Below are positions 30,301 to 45,300 of a stretch of DNA of 64,000 bases, in pieces. The notes beneath the pieces were generated by a model. That model was not told the origin of the DNA. It was given only the letters and a program-made list of their open reading frames with translations, and did not search any database. The first letter of the stretch is position 1, and each line of letters opens with the position of its first letter. The position numbers were made by a program, and so were the translations under genes. Source of the stretch: Triplophysa rosa. Its lineage: Eukaryota; Chordata; Actinopteri; Cypriniformes; Nemacheilidae. Location: positions 15,640,413 through 15,704,412 of the forward strand of contig NC_079907.1 of NCBI RefSeq assembly GCF_024868665.1, written 5' to 3'.

Positions 30301-33300
30301 AAGATAGACCTGACATGAGATTAAATGATTAAAAAGTCTGTTCATGTTTAAAAGCCAAATTCCTAGTGAGAAACTACACTACCCATAATTATGAACAGAG
30401 CTCCACCAATCAGAGAATTCCCTGTTACCATGGAAACAAATATTACAGTAGACTTTTATAAGATCTTATTGGATGATGTCATCACATTACCAGGATGATT
30501 ATATCATTAGCATCAAATAGTTAACCTGTCTAACAGTTCGGTGTGTGCATAACACAAATGATTCATATGCTCGCAGCATTCTGACACAGTCTGATAGAGT
30601 TCAGCCTTTTTATCTGATAAACACTGACATATAACATTAGGTATGAGTCACGTATTGCTGAGTGCTGATAGAATATGATATGAGGCTTTACTTTGCCGTG
30701 GCCTCGTATGAACTCCCCATCCTAGACTATACAATGCCTTCATGAATTTTACATATTGTTCTAAAGCAAAGCAGCTAAGACAAGCGAGGGAATGCGTTAA
30801 GACCGACTGAAACGATTGGAGCGTCTGAGCTTTGTTTGTGAAGAAATTCGGGGAGGTGGTTTAAGCCAAATTTAGGGGTTGGGATTCGAGAACATGTTCT
30901 AGATAAAAGCATCTGCCAAATGCATGAATGTTAATGCTGCTAGGGAATATACAGTAAAATGGCAGATGAACTACGTTGTGATCTTGGATTCTGAACTGAA
31001 CATGAAAAGGTTAAAAGAGTGCCACAACAAAGAAAGACAATAAATAAGCAACACATCTTTCTGTTGCGATGTCCTCGCTGGTTACACGCAACAACAAACA
31101 TAGAAGCAAAGTTGTACAGAAGAATGACTCTTATGGGCCAGTTGTTTTTATTTGATAAAGTCAACAAGACACACGAATCAAAGCCATGGGTTATCAGTTT
31201 GAATCATTCTAATGACTCACTCTGAGATTCATTCAGTTAACATAGTTATGGTCCTTTACTTACTCACTGAACTACAAGTCATTATTTTCATCATGTCTAC
31301 CCATACATTCAATTAGAAATGAACTGTTCTTGTGTTATGTGGACTTATGAGACCTAATGATTCGTTGCTCATATGAAACTAAGTAGGATAAATAGTTTGT
31401 GAATTTTACGCTTAGTGCATAACTTTGGATTTGCTGTATTAAACAGCATTTTAATAACCAATGTATTCCGTTTAGTACATATACTCTATGTGACCTAGAC
31501 TTGTGCTGGCATTCAATAATACAGTTTACCGTGATAATTAATATACACAATACTGATACTGTGGGCAATTTAAAATACTGTAAATAATTCTAGAAAACAT
31601 ACAACTGTTTTCATTTCTACAGTAGTAAGTAGAATATAGATGGTTTCATTGTGTGCACGCTCCTGGACGAAGTTAACTTCCGGTTTGTGTTTGGTTATAA
31701 TATAACAATTTACGTTCTATTTAATTTATATTAATATTTTACTGCATGTTAATTGTATTAAATTAAATTAAAACTACTCAATAGTTATAGTTTCTTTGCA
31801 GATGTCTACTGGAAGTTAAGTTTGGGCCACGTAATGTTTGTTTATGTTGTTGCCTCTGGAACTGTCTATTAATCATTAATCACGATTACCTTAAATCATT
31901 TTTAATCATCATTTCTTGTGAAATATTTAAATGTTCATTTCGTTTCTTGAATGCTCCAGATGCTTTTCTTTTTATTTAATTTTTCAATCTTTTTAAATAC
32001 CATTTGGTGTTAAAAACATAATTAAGAACAACAAAGATGATCAAACACAGTACCGTGATAGTATACCATGATAGGAGGCTCAGCAACTACCGTCATATGA
32101 CAATTTGAGACCGACACATGACCCTGACGATTAATTCAGGCTTAAAAACCTAATTACAAGATTAGGAGCTACAAAGTAGTCTTAGACATGGAAATGTGTT
32201 AATTGCTGTAAATGACAAAATTATATCAAAGATTTTGAGACACGGTTTTAATTTTTTTTATTTATAATACTAAAATTAATTATTTTAAATATTGAATTTC
32301 ATGATTAAATATTGATTTTATTGACAAGTGTTATATTATTTTGGACAAAAATTCCAAAAGCTGCTGAACATTAATTTCAATCAGTCAGTAATACATTTAT
32401 TAAGATTATATTTTCACAGAATGATCTTTAGATTATGTAGAAAAAATTTTTTTTTGACTAAAATTAGGTTTTTATATATTTAGGATCAACAGATCGGGTG
32501 CTTCCTCAAAAGTACTAAAATCACTGGTAATGTAACAGTTAAAGGTCCAGTGTGTATTTTTTGGAGGATCTACGGCCAAATGCGGCCCGTCAATCATCTT
32601 TTCCTGGCCCGCCTTAACATTTCAAATAAGTGGAGAGACTTTAAGAACGGTGTGCTTTAAATGCATGTCCTCCTGAGACGCTACATCTTTAAAAGTCCAA
32701 AACGCTGCTGCTACATTCAAAACGAAAGTAATTCCCGCAGCTCATAATGTTTTACGTCTTAAAGCGATTTAATTGGTCAGTCCAAGAAACTTAATGCTAT
32801 TTACAAAGTTATAATCAGCAATGCATTTCACAGCCACAGGCAATCAGTTTGCGCACGCGATAGGTCGTGTTCTAAAACGCGTTTAGTGCCCTTGAAAGTA
32901 AGCTAACTGTAGGAAGGGCACACCACGTGAACGGTTGTCTCAGATAAGGGGAAATGGTGTTGTTTTTATTACTGCATTCATTATGAATAATGGCTATATT
33001 TACGAAAAACAGCTGTTCATCTCCCCCCAGAACTCGCACTATACAAAGGCTCTGCCCTATAAGTGCGTGGGGCACATGAATGCGATCAGGATTCACCCGA
33101 AGATGTGATAATAGCATTCAGTTTCTTGCACAGATCAATTGACTCGCTTTATAAGACGCGAATTTAACGTCACAAGGGGCAGGGATTACTTTTGTGTTGA
33201 ATGTATTTGCGTTTTTTACTTTTATTGATTTAACTTTAATTAATTCAACCAAATATCTTCAGAAATATCTTCTTGAAAAAACAATGCCACCCACATCTCG

Positions 33301-36300
33301 ATGTACTGGAGGACTGTGGGTGAGTAAATTAGTAGCAATTTTTTTGGGGTAAAGTAGGACTTTAAGGAATATAAAATACAATTAAAAAGACAATATCACT
33401 TTTAATTTAATGTCATGAAAAGGCACAAATACTGGATGCAATATTTGTGTGCATGTTTTAATCATGGCCTATAAGTAACAGAAACAAAAACAGTATAAAA
33501 GTAACAAAACGCAATAAATAACAGAAAAACAAAATAACAGAAAAATGAGAATATGGTAAAAATCTGGCCCACATCCTATTTATACTTTTGGAATCTGGCC
33601 CTCAAAGAAGTTGAAGACCCCTGATCTACAGTATTGACAGAAATACAATATAATATACATAACTATGTCTTTGTAAATGACCATTAAACCCCCCAACCAT
33701 TGAAGTGATCCTACACCTCCACCTGCAGCCATCCAGGGCGGTGGTTCCATTGAATATTGAGAAAGGACTTTTACAAGAATTAAAACAGATGCAAAAGAAA
33801 TGGGGACTCTTTATTTGTTTGTGTCTTGGTTGAGTAATATTCTTTGATGTATTATACTTGTTGTGTTACGGTGTTCCTATTTGTTTTATTGGGGTTTTTT
33901 GAGTCTTTTGTCACACATACTTTTATTTTGAAATCTAAAATAGGAAGTTTAGCGTAGCCGTTTGTGAACACGGGCGCACTGTATACGTGAAACGACATTC
34001 TGATCAATATTACCGGAAACGAATGTTAACTTTTGGATGCACTCTAGGCAGTCATATGTTTAAGGATTCTTCTCTTAGCTCCTGGCTGATGAAGGGCACA
34101 AGGTACCGTTTCAGTTTCATATGTGTGATACATTTTGAGAGACTTTGTAATGTTATTTTTATCTGAAGCAATTGGCTAACGTTAGCTAGTCGTTAGCTTG
34201 TCATACAGGACTAAAATATCAGTGTTGATCATTTCTTTTTTCTATTGTTGTTATGCAAAGCGTGTGTATCTTATTGTCACACTACTTATAATGTAAGACA
34301 CTTTCATTGTAAATCTGTATTTATTACTTTACAGGTTTTATAAGGGAATATATATATAGATTACATTCGTGTCTTATTACTGTTTGTTTGTTTTTTATGC
34401 AGCTCTTACGGTGTTTACTTTGGAAATTAAAATACATAAACATCAGTTCACGAGAGTAAAGTGTATCTGTTCGGCTGGGAATGCTACAGTCTTCAGTGTT
34501 GTATAAAGACCTTACATAATGAAGAGTTATGTTTTTATTACCTTAGAATGAGCTATTTCTATCTAGATACACCGCGGGTCCCCTTACATGGAAATTGCCA
34601 TGTTGTTTCTACAGTAGCCCTAAACGGACAAACTGCTCTACAAAGCGCATTTCGTAAATACATTATCTCCTTCGGCAAAGAAGCGAAAACGTGACGACAT
34701 GTTTGTCCTGTGAGAGCCGCAGTAGTACTTTGAAAGGGAGGGGTGGAGTGAGCCGTTGGTTGCAATCTGCAACTTCACCATTAGTTGCCGCTAAAATCTC
34801 AACATTGCTCCTTTAAGTAACAGTTTAAAAAAAAAACAGATTCCCATCCCTAGTAAATTTCTGTGAAATTTAGCAAAACTGTTATATTAACTTAACTGCC
34901 CATGTTGACAACAGTCTCCTACCTGGTAATAAAGATGAAAACAAAGTGGATCATCTTTGGAAAAACTATTCGGCAAATATGTTTCCCCTCCCATAATGAG
35001 CAAAGCTTGGCTAATTTGTCTCAATATTGATACGTCTGGAGGCCATTCTGTTTGTTTTATCTTTTTGCGAAGGCAAAATTGATTCCATCTATCTTTGTAA
35101 GAATAAATTTCAATGGGCTGTATCCCCACAAAATATCCTCCTGCTTAAAATGCATCATCAAACTCTCGGCAGTTAAACGGATGCCACTTTCTGTGAAACG
35201 GCTTATAAAAGGGCCTGACAAGCGCTTCGGTATCATTACTCTGATGTTCCGATTCCCTGTAAATTGTTCTTTGTGCTCTTCAAAAACACTACAAAAGGAA
35301 AAGTAATTCATTTTTCATCACAGGGGAGAATACCTTTCAATGTCCTGACATTTCAGGAGAGCTGCGACAGAAAGAGCCTCATTCAAGGGAACAAGTGAGG
35401 AGTTTCACAGTTGGGTCCTTAAAAACCTGGCGCACTGTATGGCAGCAAAACGCCTCGAAAGATGAATGCGCAACTGAACATCAAACTCCTTTATAATCAT
35501 CAACATAATCACCACTGTGAGTAAATTACATTTGCGTGTGAAGATGATTCATACAGCACGCAATGTCTTCAAGGAAGCGTTATTTTAAATGCCGGTTCCC
35601 TTCGAACCCTGTGTGTAAACTGAAATGCATGAAAGCTCAATAGAAAACAGCAGATGCCACGGCGTTTGAGATGATGTGACATACGAGCAGATGATATAAT
35701 TGTTGAGTGAATCATAAAAGCAGAATTTTCCACACTGTTTCCTCACTTAGTGTTTTCCCTCTGCATTATATCTTTATTTATAGCTCCAAACTTCCTCCAG
35801 TTGTCAAGGTTTCTAAGCCGAGTCTGACTGACTGTGAAATTCGGCATAGAAATCTGTCCTGGAGCTGGATATTCGTAAACGTGTCATGATTCTCCTTAGA
35901 AGTGATAACTTACTCACCTGCACAGCCACCACTGAAAGCACCTCCACCGATATCCTGTTAAACTCATCAAAGCAGCCCCAGGCTCCTGTTTGTGCCAGGC
36001 CTTTGTAGATGTTGCCACAGGACTGAGAGAAAGATCGAGTGAGAGAACAGTGAGAAATGTGAGACAGGGAAAAAGAGATTGGGAGAGTTATGAGCACCAG
36101 GGATGGGTTTTATTCAGAAGTGAATTTGAATTGAGGCAGCAAACATAATGCAGAATTGCAATTCAGTTCTAGAAAAATTTGTATGGCATAAGCATACTGT
36201 TAAGTAACACTAGAGTAGTAAATATAAATCATAATAGGAATTACTCGAAAATATGTTTTAATGCAGATGCATTTCCAAACATATATAGATGAATAATAGT

Positions 36301-39300
36301 CTTAAAATGTTTTAAATGCCTTTTGTTTCATTTATATAAACATTGTTATTAATAAAACAACTTTCTAAGAAGTAGGTCATCCTCCTGATATTCCTGATAT
36401 TAAAAACCATTATTATCAATACCATGTGTATACTACACATATGATAATACTGCAAATAATTTTGCACCCGTTTAAACTTTTGCTGTAAGGGCCCTATTTT
36501 CACGATCTAAGTGCATGGTTTAAAGCGTACGGCGCAGGTGCAATCAGGGTGTCCGAATCCACGTTTGCTAATTTATCGATGGGAAAACGGTCGGCGCGCC
36601 CGGGCCCATGGTCTAAACGGGTTGTCCCGATTCTCTTAATGAGTAATGGGTGTTTTTTGGGTGTAACGTGCAGTAAACCAATAAGAGTCTCATCTCTCAT
36701 TATCTTTAAGAGCCAGTTGTGCTTCGCTACTTACACGGCACAATTTGCAAGAGCAAAGACTGGATGCTTCTCTAGAGAGGAAACCCATCTGCTCGTGCGT
36801 GAGGTTAAAGCGCATGAGCAGATCATCTACATGACAAGCCGGATTTTTATCTTTATGTACACAATAATAATCTTTTACATTGTAATCCATTTATTTTTTA
36901 TATTTGGCATGTTGCTGCGCTTCCCTCTGTGTAATAAGTAAAGTGAAAGCGCGTTGTATGTGGACCAGCCCAGAGGCGCATTTTCTACTAATGCACTAAA
37001 AAATATTACGCCATTGACTTTAGATTTTAGACCAGGTTTGAGTTAGTCTATGTGAAAGCGGGTTTCACGTAGACATAGTCTATTTTCAGTTCCTCAAAAT
37101 AGCAATGCGCCAACAATGCACCTGAGCACACCTCTTTTTTAGACCAACAAATGAGTGCAAATGCAATTGCTATTTAAAAAACGCAGCGCAGGACAGGAAA
37201 ATGAGTACTGCGTCGGGCGGAAACTAGCAAAAACACTTGCGCTGCACCTTACCGGGTGTACAATAGGGCCCAAAGAGTCACAATGGTTGTAAACTCTCTC
37301 TCTTGCTTGCCTACACTCATATTTTGAGTGTGATTCAAAATAAAACAATTAAAAATGCACAAAAAATACCCAAATACGCCCCCCCCAAAAAATAAAGATG
37401 AGTTTGACTGATAGTATTATTCGTTTCTTTTTGAAAACCTATGTAACGCTGCTTTTCATCAATGCAAAATTGTGAACAGTGCTATATAAATACAATTCAT
37501 TTGAATAAAAAAGATACTTTGATAGATATGGCAATAATATTGTTAATAATATGATAATTGTGTTGTGAAAATATGATATTGTGACAACTCTTTAAACACG
37601 GGGAAGAATTAAAAATTAATAATTATATGATAATTCCAATGTCAACCCAAATTTTGTCACTATTTATATTCTAAATGTAAACCTTATAAAGTTTGTTTGA
37701 AAATGACAAAAAGTGAAGAGTTCAATTGTAAAAAAAAATAATAATCATGTTTTTTATTGTCCATTTCAATTAATATCAATTAAACTGCAGTTAAGTTGTT
37801 TTAATTAAGTAATAATAACTAAAATAAAGTAGTAAATACAGTTAAGTAGCACAATAAAATGCATGATAACACAAAAAACCTGATTTGTAAAACAATAAAA
37901 AAACAGAGTTATCTGTTTTTGCAAATAAACTCTTCATATTCAGCCACGTTAAAAGGATCATCAGATCATCATAAATATCAGTAAATAAATAGGCATAACT
38001 AAATAACATAAAATATGTAATCAATGGTTTGTTGCAAAACAGTGTGAATTTCTTTGAATTCCCATTTAAATTCCTACACAACATAATGAGGGGCGTGGCC
38101 AGTTTCATAAAAAAATCCACCTCTTGCATCAAAAGAAAGCCGATACAATTCCCCTAAGCCTACATCATAAACCCCAACAAACAAAATTAGTGTGCTATGT
38201 AGAATTATGCAGTGCATTGTTTGTTGTCATAAACCGTGCTCACCAGACTTGCTTCAGTGAAATTCAAGCTTATAAAGAACAACAAATGCTAAGCAGGCAT
38301 TTTCCAGATGGATGCATAGCATTTCCAACTCGGCATTCATATTCTGAACACCCTCTCTGTTTGCTTTCCCACCCGAGTCCCCAGCACACGCTCTTTTCAG
38401 TGGACTGGATACAAGTGGAGCCTTCCAGTTCTCACTGACACAGATGAGAGGCGACCTGGGGATTGGTTGTGGGTGTCTGTGATCCTAAAACCCAGAGAGG
38501 GAAAAAAATGTTGTCTACCTTTTCCTCTCAGTTCACTCTCTCTCTCTCGCTCTCTCTCTCTCTGCAGTGGTGAGCCACAGCCAGTAATGATGCAGCAGTC
38601 TCAGCAGGCAGGTACAAGCCGGATGAGAAGATTAACGCTGCGTCTCTATTGACCACCACATTATATAGCTTTTTTCTGTGCCGGCAGACGACTATGGCAG
38701 CGAGCGATGATTAGGGAGGAATACTGACGAGATGGTTGACATAGCTTCAGAGGTAAATAAACCCGGGCATCAGAGCCTTGCTAATCTGCGGGACCCCATG
38801 GTGGGAAAAGACAGCCACTAACAACTTAATAAACAGCTTATAAAATGAATGACATTCAGACGAGAAATGAAAATGTACTGTATACTGCAGCAATTTCAAT
38901 GTTGGGACGGAGATACAGGCTCATCAGTGGAATCTCGCTGTGAACTCGGTGAACTTGATTCAAATCAACTCCAGATCAAAACAAGACTGTGGCTGTGTTC
39001 GGAATAGCCAAACACCATACAGTATACTTATATCATGGCTGCATTATGTACATTTTTAAGTGACTGTCCCTTTAAGAGCTACAATGGTTATAAGCTCTCT
39101 CTGCCTTCCTACACTCGTATTTTAAATATGATTCATTGGCCAAAAACACACCAACAAATAAAAAAAATAATTGCCTAGCAGCTTTATATTTCTTTTTTTA
39201 ATCCCTGTAGGTATCACAAAAATACTGTTATCATTCATTTTTCGGGCCGCGATAATTGTGTATGTGAACTACTTGGTGATGACATCACCATCAGTTGTGT

Positions 39301-42300
39301 TAATGTAACCACAGTCAAATGAAAAAAGCAAACCCTAAAAACGAAATTTTGTAGTACACTCAAGATCGTTCAAGTGAACATCTCTGCCTGCACTCGTCAC
39401 CTTGTAGTCCATCTGTTCTGAGCAGTTGAAAACGTAGACCATGATCCCGAGGGCTCGGCCCAGGTCCTTAGTGGTCTCGGTTTTCCCCGTGCCAGCCGGA
39501 CCAGCTGGGGCTCCGCTCATGACGAGATGCAGTGACTGGGTCAGGGTGATGTAACATCTGTGATGGGTTGAGAAAGAGATTTTAGCAAACACACACGCAC
39601 ATGAACGTTCAATAGCACAGTATGTGATGGTGTACAGTACATCCTGACCCACAAATGTTCTTCTAAAACAAGAATGTTTAACAGTTCACTGTCAATACAC
39701 ACTACGATCTCTATCAACTAGACTTCTGATTTATGAATGAATCATTCTCTAGAGTTGGATTGGATTCTATAAAATGGAACCGATTCACAAAATTCACGTA
39801 ACCGATCTAATCGAATTGTTCATGAATCAGTCCGAGCGGTACACAACTTGCTGACTCTCTGAACCAAAGATATGTGTCCGGCTTGAAATGAGCCCAGCTA
39901 ATAACTCGATCACTTATTAAACCAAAACACGTCCAACGGTAATGACCCAAGAACAGATGAGTGAGCTGCGTTTACCAATGCTATTATTAATAGGACAAAA
40001 AAATCAAGTTTATTTAAAGTCCCCATGCGGTCGATAATTTTATCCCTTAAAACTAATCCTTGACCATCAAATTTACATATTTAAATGTTTTTTCCCCTGT
40101 GAAAATAATTTTCCTGCCTTATAGCTTGAATGCTTTACTACACCTCAGCTTCATTAAGTATACGCAGATACGTGAATATGCAAATTAGCCCTGCCTCCAC
40201 TCAATCGCACACGGCAGTTCCAGACGCTGCTAAAACTGAAAGGGAAACAGAGCTGACACAGCAATGCAGCAATCCATTCAGCCCGAATCTATGCGCCATC
40301 TTTGCATATTTATGCCTCAAACTGCTGATCCACAGGGGTCAAATGAGTTGATGTGATTGGTTACAGGTTTATGATGTCATTAACTGGAAAACGTTGGTAA
40401 ACTGCAGTTTTATGGTGAAAATACTCAGCAATGGTTTAAAATTATACATTTGTACATGCTTAGTCTTGAAGTACATTAAAAACCCCACATAAATATATAA
40501 ACAACATTAAAAACTACATTTTCACTACAGGGGGTCTTTAATTGTAGAATAGCAAAAACTGCAATATATAAAACAAATTAGAATTGGAACTGGTTTAAAT
40601 ATATAGACTTTTCTAAAAAAAAAAACATGCAAAGGATGTAAATATAAATTATTTTGCTACTGTTTATTGTAAATGCAAATAATATGTACATTAAATTCAA
40701 CTTTTTCAAAGCAAATGATTTGTGCAAAGAAGTCATTGAGACTTCTGTGTCAATACCCTTAACATAAATAACAAGCAATATGTCCCGTTTATGAAACATT
40801 CCTGAGTAAAAAATATCCATCACATTAATAAATTATTTCAAACGACACCAGTAATACCAACTCTGCACATTACTAACTTTCAAAGTCCATCATAGCTTAA
40901 TGAAGCCATCTGTGCTACCAATGGCATCTTTTTTTCTTGCATACTCCCATTTCAGTGTTAATGAAAGACAGAAGTCTGACACGGTCAGCAGCGCACAGCA
41001 GAGCTCAGAGACTGACCATATGCTCAGGAAGTTGCACTGCCATTTATTTGACTATCAAACAGGACTGTCTCCGCTTTGTTATTGTTTTTAAAGGGCTGAA
41101 AGACTGCTTGTGACAGACCCATATAAACAGCCTGCCTGAGCAAATATTCACATCCATGGTACAATTACAATTTTATTGATTACATACTATAAAATACTTA
41201 TAAGCTTGTCACTAATTTACTTTGCAAGTCTTCTAGCGGTTTCGGAGGAGGGGAGGGGTTGTTGAATTACACACACAGACCAGCCACAAGATAGAATGTA
41301 AAACAGAGTATAGACATTGCTATTGCTTAATTTACTTCATTTTAAGCATTTTAAGTGTTTTAAAAGCATAAGATGTGTGGCTGTAAGTTTTGTTTCAGTG
41401 TTCTTATCACCAAACACTAAAAGAAAAGTATATTGGTAGTAGGGCTGTCGTGATAAACCGACGATAAATATCACGTGATTTATGCACAGCTTTTGAGTGA
41501 AGTATGGGAAAATGCTGCTGCATCCAAAAGCAATTGTCTGTTACCAGTGTTGTAAATAATGTCACTGTATATGCTTCCCCGTGGGTGGTGCAATACACGT
41601 GAATCTGTTTAGTAAGCTGATGGAACCGGCGAATGCAGTAACGTCGTCTGGAAATCATTTCACACTCTTCCATAGGAAGGTCCCGAAACACAAAACTTAC
41701 AGAGTGTGGTTTTAGCCGCTAGGAGGCTGCTCAGGTAGCAGCGTCAGTAGAATTCTTCCGGTTAACAGAAAAAACTACATAGCATTGCTTTAAAATATTA
41801 ACCATATTCTTAGAAAGTCATTGCTGTTTTGAAGTTTGTTCACTTCCAATGAACTAATTTCTCTTTATAGGAAAATTATGGACGATATGAAATAGACCAA
41901 ACCAACATGGAACACATTTCTGAAAGTATTTTTTAAATACAACCCCTCCTTGTTAAAGATCTGTACTGTCACATTGGGCGTTGATGGTAAAAATGAAATG
42001 TTATATATACAGCCGCGGAAAAAATAAGTGTAACGCCCAGCCAGCAGAGAGAGACGTCATAGACAACGCTTATGTTTCTACTGCTGAGAGGCAGGCCATC
42101 GTAGTCTGGGATGTCCGCACAAATCTCAAGTCAACCCCAGGGTAAATATTGAACATTTTTCATTGCTCAGCAACAAATCATTCACTGTACCCATGTGTGT
42201 AAAAACTGATATTCTGTCTCTTGACTTAACAGCGATGATTGACTCTGGTGCCGCTTTGAATTTAATTAGTAAAGACATTGTCACTAATAGGGATGTAACG

Positions 42301-45300
42301 ATTCACCGTGAGCCGGTTGAAAATCGGTTATAATGAGCGACGATTCAAATCGGTTGAGGCTTGAACTGAATCGCAATACATTTTTTGAACAGCAGGGGCC
42401 GCTATTTTCACTGCAAACCTAAACGTGGATGCTGATATTTCTTAAATGCAAAAAAAATCCAAGAAAAGCACAGACAGTATTAGTTTGTTTATATTAAAGA
42501 GACTTTTTCTGTTATTAATTTGTTATAAAATTGCAGTTTAGTTTTGTTATTTGAAATAAAACATTATTTTATCATACAAAGAAACGTGAAGCATTTAAGA
42601 AATAACGCAAGGGACGTTGTTCATTTCTAATTTGTTTCAACTCATTTTTTCAAAATAAATCGTGAGTAAATCATGAATAAATCGCATCGTGAGATCAGAA
42701 TCGTGAATCGCATCGCATCGTGAGCTGAGTGAATCGTTACATCCCTAGTCACTAAATATAACATTCCTACTCAACCATGCGACCCTCCAATTAAGATTAA
42801 AACCATTGATGACACCCCTATTGGGGAAGGCAATATGATTCCATTCACAAACACCATACATCAGAACCTATCCTTCCTCCATCTGTCATCTTAGCTCTGA
42901 TATCCTAGGACATTATGGAGGAGTTACAACGTGAACAGCAGAATGAACCTATCCCTGCCCAATGCCCCCCCAACAAACACAATGTGCCTCAATGTTTACG
43001 ACAACGTATCATGCAGTGGACCCACACATCTCTCAGTGCCGGTCACCCTGGAATTTCCCATACCATCAAGCTAGTCCAAAATTCCTTTTGGTGGTCAGCA
43101 ATGACAAAAGAGATTACAACCTACGTGAAGTCATGCCAAGTCTGTGCCCAGTCTAAAACCCCTAAGGAACTACCTTCAGGCCTTCTACAACATTTACCCA
43201 TTCCTCAACGCCCATGGTCTCATCTGTCCATAGACTTTGTCACCGATCTTCCCCCATCAGAGAACTTTACTACTATTCTAGTAATCATGCTTCTAAAAGT
43301 CCTGCCGCCTTGTACCATTAAAAAGATTACCCACCGCCATGGAAACAGCTCAAGCTTTATTCCATAATGTATTCAGAGTTTATGGTCTTCCAGAAGACAT
43401 CGTCAGCGATTGGGGAACTCAATTTACTTCTCAAGTCTGGAGAGCTTTTTGCAAACAGCTCAATATCATTATGAGCCTTACTTCAGGATATCACCCTCAA
43501 GCCAATGGCCAAGTAGAACGTCTGAATCAGGAGATTGGCAGATATCTAAGAACTTATTGCAGTTGAGAGCAACATAGATGGTCAGAGTTTCTCCCGTGGG
43601 CTGAGTACCCACTCTTCAACTGGCATCACCCCCTTCCAATGTGTCCTAGGATTTCAACCTCCCTTATTCCCGTGGTCTGGCGAACCCTCTTCAGTACCAT
43701 CTGTGGATGATTGGATTCTTCGTAGTGAGAGGGTGTGGGACAGTGCGCACGTCCGTCTGCAGCGAGCCGTAAGGAGACAAGAACTTCAGGCCAACAAGCG
43801 GCATCACCCACATCCTCCCTATCAACCAGGACAACGGGTCTGGCTCTCGACGAGGGACATCAAACTTCGACTACCCAGCAAGAAGCTTAGTCCAAGGTAT
43901 GTTGGTCCATTTAAAATTCTTGAGAGAGTTAATGAGGTCACATACAAATTGGCGCTTCCTACTAATTACCGTATTTCTCCCTCCTTCCATGTCTCCCTCT
44001 TGAAACCGGTCCACCTGGATGCTGACCCCTGCCATGAAGCCCCAGAACCACCACCACCATTAGATAGAGACGGGGCCCCCGCCTATCAGGTGAAAGAGTT
44101 GCTGGACTCGAGACGATGAGGGGGTCAGATCCAATATTTGGTGGACTGGGAGGGTTATGGACCCGAGGAGAGATCATGGGTGAACACCCGCGATATTCTG
44201 GACCCTTCCCTTATCGAGGACTTTCATCGATCCAGACCCGATTGCCCAGCACCACGACCACGAGGACGTCCACGTCGAGCTCCAGGAGTCGCTCATAGGG
44301 AGGGGGATTCTGTAACGCCCAGCCAGCAGCGGGAGCTGTCACCTGAGTACTGACTCCGTTCCACCCCTCTGCTGCCTCTGCATTCACTTCCTGTTTGGTG
44401 ACTATTTAGTCTGAGACCACATGGGATCTCATTGCAAAGTATTGCCAGTGTATCTGCCTTACCAAGCGTATCCCTGTATTCTCTGCCTGTTTTGTCTGTA
44501 TGATTCTGCCTGGATATCTATTCTCTGATTACCCCTTTGTTTTGGTTGCATGGTTGGACTGATATTTCTGGATTTGACTCACTGCCTGCTTAATCACCTT
44601 TGCCTTTGGATTAACCTCATGTTTGTTGTACCTGTCTACTCAACTCTGTTTATGCTACTCATCTAATAAACTACCGCACATGGATTCTAACTCTGCCTCA
44701 GCGTCATCGTTACAATAAGAGACTATTCCAAATATTCATTTACATTTAAAGGGGTCATATTGTGCGAATACGTGTTTTTCTGTGTCTTTGGTGTGTTATA
44801 AGTTGCCCACATGCATGTATTAGACACGTAAAATTGCAAAAATTAAAGTGTCGGGACAAAAGATGCATTCTATCTAAAAGCGAATGCTCACCCAGACTTG
44901 TCTGAAATGCCTCGTGTAACCACACCCCCACAAATCTACGTCAGTTCGTGATATGATTTGACTAAGACTGCCCAAATGTATATGCACTTAAAGTGGGCGT
45001 ACCGTCAGTACAATTGGTTTGGAACCTGATGTTCCAAATATGGTAAGAGGCGTTACATTTCTGTCACGCTGGCAGTTTTCGACCAATCACTACACACTGG
45101 TTAACTGGCCAATCATAGCACACCTCGCTTTTCAGAGCATTTGAGCTTTGTGAAAAATCTGCACGTTTCAGAGAGGCGGGGCAAAGAGGAGGTACAAACA
45201 TGCACGTTAGGCCTATGTGAAAAAGACAGCGTTTTGAACATTAAATCGTGTATACACATTGCATTACATCTAAAATAAACTATAATATTCATTTTAGCCG

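Larger units (their letters stand above)
32551..34815 (+). repeat. Dispersed repeat family M3, copy 2 (interrupted)
   Basis: The left piece at 32540-32573 (ggtccagtgtgtattttttg, ggaggatctac), a short middle piece at 33623-33670 and the right piece 34490-34815 (cttagaatgagctatttcta to gccgctaaaatc) match copy 1 at 9930-10215. About 1.05 kb and 0.8 kb of foreign sequence separate the pieces. Confidence 0.7.
42029..44714 (+). mobile_element. Ty3/gypsy LTR retrotransposon, internally deleted
   Basis: The element is bounded by TGTAACG and CGTTACA with a 5-bp target duplication ATAAG (42024-42028 and 44715-44719). The 3' LTR (44311-44714) is complete and is preceded by a purine tract (agggaggggga). 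At the 5' side only about 19 bp of LTR remain. Protease, integrase and a chromodomain are recognisable, while reverse transcriptase and RNase H are missing. A MITE has inserted in the protease region. It lies in the orientation opposite to dnah9. Confidence 0.93.
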
